Assembly: GCA_910592005.1 (NCBI GenBank)
Contig: CAJVPP010002239.1
Coordinates: forward strand, 1-15,686
Source: Funneliformis mosseae
Taxonomy: Eukaryota; Glomeromycota; Glomeromycetes; Glomerales; Glomeraceae
Reading direction: 5' to 3'
Length of the DNA stretch: 15,686 bases
The notes under the pieces were generated by a model, which saw nothing but the letters and a program-made list of their open reading frames with translations, did not search any database and was not told where the DNA came from. This document shows positions 1 to 7,739 of the stretch, piece after piece. Position 1 is the stretch's first letter, and each line of letters opens with the position of its first letter. A program made the translations under genes and the position numbers.

Positions 1-699
1 TCAAAAAAATTTATGATACAAAAATCATGATCAGTTTGATTTAATAATGTAAAAACAATGTAAAATTTCCTTTAATAGTTATCGTAGAAATATATTTATT
101 ACTAAAAAAAAAATTTGTTATAGCCCTTAAAATTTTGACAAAAAATTCAATATCGAAAAAATTCGTTTAATCAAGTATCATTTTACTATACTTTACTATA
201 ATCTATATTACATTACTGATTCGTTATATGTTATAGTAAAATTTATTAGAAAAATTCAGTTTATTTAAATTATATAACTATATATAATTTGATATCACTC
301 ATGTGATTCGTAATACCATGAAATTTGGAATACAGAAATTCATTATAGACCGCTTCGACTGTAATAAAAAGAATAATTAAAACAAAAACAATTAATATAT
401 CAACAATATACTTTATTATTTCAAATAGTTACAATATGTTTTCTCAAAAGCCTTCTTACTGAATGAACATTTCCTAAAAATTTTAGGCAGAGTTATTATA
501 ATATAGGCTGAACTTTTGGGAAAATATTCTTTCAGAAAAATGGCTTTCAAAATAACATCTAATATTGGGTTTCAAATCTAATTTTCTGAAGTATCAGCAT
601 CTTGATTGGATAATGGTTAGCATTTTACTTTAGAAATTTTTTGCATCACGTGTATTAATTTTTTTGAATTATATTAGTTAAGAAATAATAATCATGTAA
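1..699. other. AT-rich stretch without a recognisable gene
   Basis: No open frame of useful length is present on either strand. On the minus strand, positions of about 420-700 could be a very decayed continuation of the neighbouring LINE, because weak peptide-like stretches follow the endonuclease domain, but they contain many stops and I cannot identify them. No reverse-transcriptase motif is visible. Two short motifs occur: TCATGTGAT at 299-307 and TCACGTGT at 646-653, which belong to the dispersed motif family clustered at 4341-4387. Confidence 0.5.
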
Positions 700-994
700 T
701 ATACAATTCATCATCCTTTATTGGTTAAAACTTTAGTTTTAGACTTAATAACAGCTTGCCATTTTCTAGTGAATATTGGAAATACTGTCAAAATCTGTAA
801 AAGCTAATCTTGACTTTTTTACAACAAGTATCCACGGCATTAGCAAATGTTGACCAATCATTATCTGTTATATCATGGTATAAAAAAATAAGTTTTTTCA
901 TCATCGAGCCATTATTAAAACTCAGATTAATAGAAGTCAAAGCTATAGAAGTGAAAATGATATAATAATCAGACAGTGACGTATCTACTAGAAT

Positions 995-1680
995 AACTTA
1001 ACAGTTGATAAAGTCTGAAATTAAGGATAGAGCAATGAGAATATAATCAATCCTTAAACGTGAGAAGTTACTAATATATGTATGAAGATCATTAACATCT
1101 CTGGTTAATTTAATAAAGTCATAAGTATTAATGAAATTGTTGATTACAATATGATTCATAAAGTGTATTAAGTGTGAGAGGTTGTAAGATCTTGATAGGT
1201 CAGTATTAAAGTCTCCTAAAATAATAGTGTAAAAATTATCTCTAGTAGCTTCATCTATAAGGATACACATCTGGCGAATTGATTTTAAATGAAGGATTTA
1301 TCGAAACATGATAAGTAAATATTAATAACACAAAATTTGTTTTTATTTTTAAATTAAAAATTAAGGCAAAAAATTTAATTAAAAAAGGATAAGTGATGAA
1401 AAATATGATCAGCGAGGTATTTTCTAACGAAAAATCTAACATCAAATCTGATCGTCAAGTATCTAGGTCTGTGAAAAAAAAGGATATAAATTTGTTATTG
1501 CAAATGGATTTAAGAGAAAAGTAATGAAAGGGTGTAGTAAAATTAGTTTTTTGTAATGCAATAATATCTAAATAGTTAATAGAATAAAGATCAACTAAAA
1601 GTTATTATTTATGTGAATTGAGTAATGAACAAGTATTATAAGTAGCAATATTAAATAAAGTGGGGGTAAGTTTGAGATTT
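995..1680 (-). pseudogene. LINE endonuclease (EEP domain) relic
   Basis: This is an exonuclease-endonuclease-phosphatase fold that in LINEs nicks target DNA to prime reverse transcription. Readable landmarks in minus-strand order are LFNIATYNTCSLLNS (about 1665-1620), the first strand with its catalytic Asn; YLDIIALQKTNF (about 1580-1540), matching the family pattern DIIALQET with Glu replaced by Lys; and the open stretch 1270-998, which holds ILGDFNTDL (catalytic Asp and Asn) and LRIDYIL (the SRIDYI-like block). At least two frame changes separate these blocks, and the loss of the catalytic Glu makes it inactive. The 90-codon open frame at 998-1270 is a fragment of this domain, not a gene of its own. 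Confidence 0.8.
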
Positions 1681-1719
1681 GTATAATTATTTTGTATATT
1701 TATAAAAAGTGTTTAAAAA

Positions 1720-2240
1720 AAGAGATCAGGATGGATTGATTCAGTATCATCATCGTTAATCCAAATTGCATCTGATTTGTTTAGTTATAAAATAGATGTA
1801 CAAAGTGATTCATTAGTTAATCTATATACGAATTTTTGAATACAGGCAACTACTTCAAGCACAGAGTTAAGTTTTTCAATATTTTATTTGTTATTTAAGC
1901 GTAGTTTCTCATTTTTTTGAGCAAGCCATTGGATTTTTCCTTCATATTCTACAATTTGGATTCTGAGGTATCAACACCCTCCTCATATTGAGATTTATCT
2001 GTCTTTATATCAGCTTTGCCTTACCTTTATTGTGGTATTTAGTTCAGTAACTTTCTCAGGAATGGGTGTAAAAATGTTTAAATGTCTTTCAACAGTGTCA
2101 AGATAGCAGACTGTAAATAAAAGATCTGTATAAATTTTGATAAGAGTTTCTGTAAACGCATCTAATTTAAGCATTATTTTGGTAGCATCAGATGGTTTTC
2201 AGTTAGATAGGTTATCATGTTATTATTATGAGGAAAGATA
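1720..2240 (-). pseudogene. LINE helical linker between ORF1-like part and endonuclease
   Basis: On the minus strand, about 2200-2015 reads as a charged helical stretch (KIMLKLDAFTETL, then VERHLNIF and EKVTELNTT) ending in a stop. After frame changes, 1960-1850 reads VEYEGKIQWLAQKNEKLRL, a likely coiled coil, and continues to VVACIQKFVYRLTNESL. The stretch lies directly between the zinc-knuckle region and the first endonuclease strand, so it belongs to the same element. At least two frame changes and several stops are needed to follow it. Function beyond a possible oligomerisation role cannot be stated. Confidence 0.5.
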
Positions 2241-2399
2241 GTTGTCTTCAACTTGATCGGACTAAGATTTATTGACATAAATCAAGTCATCTAAAGATGA
2301 TTTATTATTATTTTTATTGTTGGAAGGTAGTTTGAAGTGAGTGGGAATGATAGGAGGTTTGTTTAAGAGTGATATGTTAAGATGAGTTCAGTTTGCAAA

Positions 2400-3871
2400 G
2401 GATCAAGAATTTTTTAAATTAAACACAGTATTCTTGTTATATACGAATGTAGATCATACAGGCTTGAAAACAGCTGAATAGTTTTTGAATTAAGCGGGTT
2501 TAAACCTTTGATAAAGATTTTGGATTTGATAATCCTATAGCGCAATATACTTCTTTTTACATGAACAAGAATCATATCTTGACGCAGCACAATGTGTACA
2601 TAGTTTGATATCAAATTGTATCTATACAAGTCTTTTATCATCTAAAATGATTTGATCACTGTTGACTGCAGTAAATAAGTCTTTCTCTGATTCAAAATAA
2701 ATGAAGATGTATTGTAAATTTCAGTAGTTTAAATAGGCTTTAGAAACTACTCACATCATTGCATTAACTGCTTTTGCAATTGATTCTAGTTTACATTCAG
2801 AGGTATTTTTGGGTAAGTTCATGAGTTTAAGTGTAAATTTTGAGCGAAGTTGAATCTCTTCAATTGTAGCAGAGCAGGAATGTACTTAAATTGGGTCTTT
2901 AAAAATAAATTGTCCTTTAATATCTTTAAAAACTGTCATATCAATGCCTTTTGTAAAGGAGATAGTAACTTGTTGCTACAAGTTTTTAGTGATTATGAAA
3001 CATCTTAGAATATTATCATATTTGGCGAAGATTGATCGAATAACGTGCTCAAATGTTAAGATAGAGATTTCTCTTACCTTGATCACTAGATCAGAGTTAA
3101 ACCTAAATAAGGTAAAACATTTAAGTGGCATTAATTTCAAATTTATCATATTAGAAAATTTGGTATGTAGTGCTTTGTTAGCATCTAAACTCGTGAAGAA
3201 TCCAAATCAGACAATTTTAAGCATTTTGTTTGTAAGGTCTTACTTTACAGAGGCACTAATAAAAGACAGAAAGTTAATGCTATTGAACATCTCACAAGCA
3301 TGGTTAATTTTTTTCTTATTAGATTTGCCAGAAAGAAAGATTTCAGTAATGTAGTAAATATAGAAAGAAGAAGTGTTACAAATACATTCAAATAAGAGTA
3401 CGTTAGATAAAGAACTATTTTTTCTAACTAAATTTTTTATGAGGTCATGTGTTTGGTCCTCGTATATAGTGTTAGTAATTTTAAGAGTGACTGGAGTTAA
3501 AATACTTCCATTTTCAGTTTCAAGTGGAGGATCTACTTTTATATTGTCTTGGAAGCCAGAAGTGACATTTGAGTTATCAGTATTATTATTATCAGTAGAA
3601 CCAGAATGGTTAAGAACAGTGACAGTTTTTTTTGAGATAGTTCTAATGATTTTTTATTAACAAGCGAGTTAGAATAACTATGAGTATTGCATTGAGTTTT
3701 CAGATTGTTATTAAATTTTTTTTGAGTGATTTTTCCCATAGTAGTTTTGAGTGAAGTGGGAAAGAGTTTTTTTTTAGAATAACCTGATATAATTTTTTTT
3801 TTACTATTAATGTGCAGTGATTAGAGGTAAGCAGAGAGCATATCTTCAGTAAGATAAGTTTGATCCTGCAT
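2400..3871 (-). pseudogene. LINE ORF1-like protein relic (RRM-like plus zinc knuckle)
   Basis: The frame can be followed from an ATG at 3871 (MQDQTYLTED) through the ATG at 3739 (MGKITQKKF). A frameshift lies in the T8 run near 3627-3634. One frame then runs from about 3640 to 2535 with stops at 3240, 3207, 2976, 2886, 2751, 2721, 2622 and 2535. Near 2640-2830 the peptide VSKAYLNY followed by FIYFESEKD and DKRLV has the beta-strand pattern of an RRM-like fold typical of ORF1 proteins. Directly after it comes CTHCAASRYDSCSC (2550-2605), a degenerate CCHC-like zinc knuckle. Such proteins bind element RNA in a ribonucleoprotein particle. The start is uncertain: 3871 keeps one in-frame TAA at codon 17, while 3739 avoids it. 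The assignment rests on domain order and motif pattern, not on a search. Confidence 0.62.
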
Positions 3872-4340
3872 TAGGTTACCTCTCTAAGTCTTTGATTCTT
3901 TTTAAGAAATATGATAACCTACTTTGAAGTACATTCTCGTACAGTTGTTATCTAGTATAAACCACCTTACAACAGTTTAATCTCTTGTCATAAGGTTTAC
4001 TAGACTTTATTAGATATTATCACCTTTGAATAGAAGGCTTACTTCAACTATAAAGCTTGTCAAGCCCTATTTTTACTAATCTAATTTATAGGGTTTTACC
4101 CTATTAATGATTACCAAGACCATGGATCAGGTTCTTTACATAGATAGTAATTTTATATCTATAGCGTCAAATTCACCTGGAAATCGAATTCAGCTTCTAA
4201 CCCTAGTAATAATTCAATTAGATGATGCTATAGCGTATAATACAGTCTATTATCACCATAGCCTACCTGAAGGAGATACCCAATCTACTAATTACTAATT
4301 AACCACTTCCTTACTTAGGGTTAGCTAAAATAGAGTTAAA

Positions 4341-4387
4341 TCATGTGATCAAATATAGTCACGTGATAAAGTATTATATCATGTGAT
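4341..4387. promoter_or_regulatory. Cluster of three TCAYGTGAT motifs
   Basis: TCATGTGAT occurs at 4341-4349 and 4379-4387, and TCACGTGAT at 4359-4367, about 20 bp apart. The central copy contains the perfect palindrome CACGTG, which in fungi is the E-box bound by bHLH proteins of the Cbf1/Pho4 type. A related ACATGATC follows at 4423. Further copies are at 299, 646, 7195, 7475 and 7660. A regulatory role is inferred from the spacing and palindrome only; it may instead be a motif of an old repeat. Confidence 0.35.
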
Positions 4388-4708
4388 ATACAAGTTACGT
4401 ATCTACACGATCAAGTTAAATTACATGATCATTATATACATAATAAGATAAGCATATGATAAACATATGATAATAAAGCATTTTTTTATCTCTTGCAGTC
4501 TTGAGGCTTAGGTTCAAAAGTATTTTTTAATGCAGCTTACGATTTCTGTGAAGTCATTTAAATATGTTACTTTATTTATTATTTTTTATGAAAGTCTTTT
4601 ATTCTTAGCGTGAGTTAAAAAATGGAGAAAGAAAAAATAAGAATTTTTGCTTCTTAGTTTTTACTAGCAATTACCTATACTCAAGCAAAAAAAGAAACAA
4701 AGCGAAAC

Positions 4709-4790
4709 TATAAAAAGAAGGCTTTAAAGTATTTTATACTTCCTCTCCCCTTAATTTCTTCTCTAAAGTATAAGAAAAAATACTTTTAAT
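4709..4790 (+). promoter_or_regulatory. Putative core promoter of the MULE transposase
   Basis: A TATA-box-like TATAAAAAG lies at 4709-4717. A pyrimidine-rich tract (CTTCCTCTCCCCTTAATTTC) follows at 4739-4758, and the first ATG is at 4791. A TATA box about 80 bp before the ATG with a CT-rich stretch in between is the common layout of fungal core promoters. The position directly in front of the transposase relic supports it. The evidence is motif based. Confidence 0.45.
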
Positions 4791-6253
4791 ATGTCCGCTG
4801 CTGCTGCCTCAATTGTTACATCAACAACAAATCAAACATCAACAAATTTCATACCAACAAACCTTATATCAGCAAACTTCACACCATCAAACTCTGTTTC
4901 ATCAAATTTTATATCATTAAACTTCACACTATTAAACTTCACATCAGCAAATCTTACAATAAATGAAAAGCGGAACTTACTTTTAATATAAGTTATTCTT
5001 TGGAAATCCCAATGAAAGATTTTGATGAAAATTGGTAACCATTATTTTCAAATGTTTGGATACAATGGAATTCATATAATTAAATAAATGGTGATATTCA
5101 GAAAGATTTTGTCTGTCATTTTAAGAAGCATTAGAAATCAAATACATGAAATAAGAAAATATTCCTAATGCAAAATGCCAAATAACTAAAATACGACCAT
5201 CCAAATTATATCATGTTAAAATTAGAATTTTGTTGCTAGTCTCATTAAAAATTGTCAAAGTTGAATGTCATAAAGACTCTTCTAATTATACACATTCATT
5301 AATAGAATCAAATAGAATAAAACAGTCTCAAACTGTTCGAGATTTGGTGAAAAAGAAAGTGATAAAAAACTATCTGCCTCTAGCAATTACTTTCGCTATT
5401 AGAAAGTATGCAATTAAGTTAGGCCTAGATGCAAGTATTCAAGAACTGAGACATAAAGAGGTGGCTAATATAAAATATAAAGTATGTGAATTTTTAGAAA
5501 CTCATCTTATTTGCGATTTAAATTTAAAATCAAATATTTCAAAATCTATGTTCTTTTTAGTAGAAAAAGAACATCGTGTTGAAAGTTATTGTATTTCTCA
5601 TCAGCCACTAAGGGCATTATATTCATATATCCCAAATAACTCGAAAAACTTTAGCGTTATAAATGGTTAACGTTTATCGATTCAACTTATAAAACAAATA
5701 AGTATGATTGATGCCTTTTCACCTTATATGTTCATAATACTTATAGATATTAGAATGTAGGTGCTCACTTCTTTGTAAGCAATAAAGATTGCAATACTAT
5801 TTCAAAAGTGCTAAAAATTATTCGTAGCTATTGTTGTTGGCTTCCCATTATATTCTTTCAGATCAAAGTAGTATTGAAACCAAAGGCATCAAAATAGCAT
5901 TTTCTGATATAAGTATTAGTGAACAAGAATCTGAAATAATCCTTTGTGTTGTTCATATTATAAGAATATAGATGACGAAAATTTATGAAAAAAAAACTCA
6001 GGATATTATGAATGTAGCGATGCACAAAGAACAAGGATCAGTTGTGAAATTCTTGTGCAAAATGTTATTAATAATTGTACTATTTCTACTATAAAAAATT
6101 ACATCAAAAGGTATTATATAAAAAATACATAGCAGTGAAGATTGTGAGCATGTTAGCATTCTCCTTTACTTTTGCAAATTACATCTACAAATTCATTAGA
6201 ATCCTACCACAGTGAATTAAAAAAACTGATGTCTTTATCATATAATCTAATTA

Positions 6254-6475
6254 GTATATTTACTCTAAAAATAGCATTGCAATATTGTAACACTTATTTA
6301 TCACCTGTTGCAACTTAAATTTTAATAACGTTAAAATTTGTTGTAACATTGTAATACTTATTTGTTACCTGTTGCAACTAATTGAGATACTATTTTTAGT
6401 TTGCCCTTTTTATTAACTCATTTGTTTAATATATATATTTTTTAATTCCTTTATTTACGTTTTCTTTTATTTTAG
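6254..6475 (+). other. Probable intron in the MULE transposase
   Basis: The stretch starts with GTATATTT and ends with TTTTATTTTAG. Removing it joins codons for ...YNLI and TVHNIVNINC through one shared Ser codon, in the same frame, which matches the order I expect in this transposase family. At 222 nt it is longer than the other introns in the window. Its interior carries a 32-bp direct repeat and a perfect palindrome, so it may have grown by insertion. Confidence 0.6.
6284..6379. repeat. 32-bp direct repeat around a 9-bp inverted repeat
   Basis: Two near-identical 32-bp copies lie at 6284-6315 and 6348-6379, 64 bp apart; both end in CACCTGTTGCAACT or TACCTGTTGCAACT. Between them, 6317-6339 is AAATTTTAA-TAACG-TTAAAATTT, a perfect 9-bp inverted repeat with a 5-nt loop. 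This could be a small MITE-like insertion or a local duplication inside the intron. Confidence 0.75.
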
Positions 6476-6840
6476 GTACTGTGCATAATATTGTTAATAT
6501 TAACTGTAAAAAATGATCTGATTCTGAAAGAGTCGCTTTTAACTTTTATATTATCACCGTGAAATTCTTCAACTCAAGGTGATCACATTATTAAGTCTCT
6601 ACTCGAAATTACTAACTGCAATTTACTACGATTAAGACGTTAGAATCTGTCTAACTTTTAACTTTACCAGATTTACGTGTTGAACTTAAACGAATCTATC
6701 AAGTATGAAGACTTGAGAGACGAATTAGAGACAATTTTAATTAAAGAATTCAGATGATGAACTCAATTACAAATAATGTATAAGGATCACGTCAGACTAT
6801 ATGAAGACATAAAGAGGCAGAAAGATATAAGTTTTAATTG

Positions 6841-7040
6841 ATTTCTTTATTAATATTAAAACTCGTATTCGCAAAAGAGTTAATTTATAACATAAGTAAA
6901 AAGTCTATCTATTTATATAAAATTTCTTAGCAAAATAAAATAAATAAACTAAGAATGATACAGATACGTAAAATAATAAAAATATAAGATAAAATAAAAA
7001 TAACAATAAAATTTAGAATATTAAAAATACATATAACACT
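6841..7040. other. AT-rich spacer
   Basis: No gene or clear structure is seen. It lies between the end of the MULE-like coding traces and the minus-strand acidic tail at 7057-7250. Confidence 0.5.
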
Positions 7041-7056
7041 AAATATTCTTAGACTT

Positions 7057-7260
7057 CATTTAATTTGTAGAATTAGAATTATCATCAGTATTTGAAAGAT
7101 CTTTAGAATTACGTAGATCTTCCGTATTTTCAGAATTTGCAGAATTCTCAGTATTTTCAGAATTCTGGATTAAGAGATCATCATACTACATCATTCACGT
7201 GACTTCATTATAACTGGTTAATTGCTCCGTTGACAATATTAAGAAAGTATCTGTTTATGA
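7057..7260 (-). pseudogene. Orphan acidic Asn/Ser/Glu-rich C-terminal tail
   Basis: Read on the minus strand, about 7250-7057 gives DTFLILSTEQLTSYNEVT, two stops close together, and then a run of NSENTENSANSENTED-type residues ending in NSTN and a stop at about 7057. Such low-complexity acidic tails are common at the C-termini of fungal proteins and transposases. Both parts lie in one frame, so the tail once belonged to a longer protein. Upstream (7260-7500) only short traces such as VPDFLIFTEKSSFDI remain, and I do not recognise them. The parent family is unknown. Confidence 0.4.
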
Positions 7261-7739
7261 CATAGATGATGATATAATCAAAGAAATTCATAGTATTGCA
7301 CATTTCAGGTGATTTGTTCACATAATCTAACTTTAAAATTTACATTTGTTCAGGGATTCTTTTAGATATCAAAACTTGATTTTTCAGTGAATATTAAAAA
7401 ATCAGGCACTATATTTTGTTTACAATTAACAAGAAACATCATTAAATATGATGTTGAGCTAAGTTTGCTTGATGTCATGTGATAAATATGAAGACTCAAT
7501 TATTGTGCATAAAAAATTTTATTAATACACGCAAAAAATAAATACAATATAATCAGAGTTGAGAATTGTACTAGTACTGTACTGGTACTATACTAGTACT
7601 GTTCTAAATAATGTACTGTATTCAAATATTATAGTACAATGCATTTCATACATTTATCGTCATGTGATCTTATAATTAAGATTACATAAGACAATTAATT
7701 AAAATAGGTGTTAATTTTAAAAATTTCTTTTGCAGAGAT
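7261..7739. other. Non-coding stretch with a GTACTAGTAC tract
   Basis: Mostly featureless AT-rich sequence with weak minus-strand coding traces. TCATGTGAT motifs lie at 7475 and 7660. At 7567-7602 the sequence repeats the palindromic word GTACTAGTAC about three times with small changes (GTACTAGTACTGTACTGGTA, then CTATACTAGTACTG). A CTTTTGCAG acceptor-like site lies at 7727-7735, just before the modular array. Confidence 0.5.

Larger units (their letters stand above)
700..3871 (-). mobile_element. Decayed LINE (non-LTR retrotransposon), 5' part
   Basis: Read on the minus strand, the segment gives in order an ORF1-like nucleic-acid-binding protein, a helical/coiled-coil stretch and an apurinic-type endonuclease (EEP) domain. 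This is the usual order of the first half of a LINE. The coding sense is broken by many stops and frame changes, so the element is dead. After the endonuclease, a short linker-like stretch with the peptide DNDWSTFANAVDTC is readable near 810-860, and then homology fades. The reverse transcriptase expected next is not seen before position 1. Either it lies outside the window, or the element lost its 3' half, which would be odd because LINEs are usually truncated at the 5' end. The 5' boundary is uncertain and may lie upstream of 3871. Confidence 0.75.
3872..4790. other. Intergenic region between LINE and MULE relics
   Basis: About 900 bp without a recognisable gene. 3872-4100 may be LINE 5' untranslated sequence. 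A 63-codon open frame at 4107-4298 on the plus strand has no recognisable domain and no similarity I know; it is the longest frame here, but its length is within chance expectation. Single telomere-like units (CTAACCCTAG near 4198, TTAGGGTTAG near 4317) occur but are not tandem. 4341-4430 holds clustered TCAYGTGAT motifs, listed separately. Confidence 0.5.
4791..6840 (+). pseudogene. MULE transposase relic (DDE type)
   Basis: This is a cut-and-paste transposase of the Mutator-like superfamily. It starts with a Ser/Thr/Asn-rich repetitive leader (4791-4991). A region in a second frame follows (MKDFDENW, then VWIQWNSY and CHFKKH, about 5010-5130), then the open stretch to 5670. After a frame change comes WLTFIDSTYKTNKYD with the first catalytic Asp at 5679, then GAHFFVSNKD. 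After another shift comes ILSDQSS with the second Asp at 5861 and CVVHIIR at 5945. After a third shift comes TSTNSLESYHSELK with the catalytic Glu at 6199. A probable intron (6254-6475) separates this from TVHNIVNINC and SDSERVAFNF (6478-6547). The SWIM-type zinc motif expected next is not found, and 6620-6840 is coding-like but unassigned. At least three frameshifts and many stops make it dead. Confidence 0.82.

Noticed and set aside
181..270. Second pogo-type terminal repeat (TTCGTTATAT at about 220)
   Set aside because: Only ten bases agree with the terminal repeat at 13145-13289, and no outer CAGTC end or TA duplication follows.
1251..1445. 64-codon minus-strand open frame as a membrane peptide
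   Set aside because: Its hydrophobic look comes from AT-rich Phe/Ile/Leu codons in the wrong frame; an adjacent frame continues the endonuclease domain.
2414..2641. 75-codon minus-strand open frame
   Set aside because: It is a shifted frame over the zinc-knuckle region of the LINE ORF1-like relic; the neighbouring frame gives the Cys-rich motif and the better continuation.
2944..3660. Two plus-strand open frames of 136 and 95 codons
   Set aside because: They lie opposite the LINE ORF1-like frame, whose minus-strand peptide has a consistent domain order. The plus-strand peptides have no recognisable motifs and look like antisense shadows.
4107..4298. 63-codon plus-strand open frame
   Set aside because: No domain, no promoter or intron context and a length compatible with chance; mentioned only within the intergenic entry.
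4190..4330. Telomere-like repeats (CCCTAG and TTAGGG units)
   Set aside because: Only single, non-tandem units in opposite orientation; not a telomere or an interstitial array.
4490..4560. tRNA or SINE with a B-box-like GGTTCAAAA
   Set aside because: No matching A box, no cloverleaf and no acceptor stem can be drawn around it.
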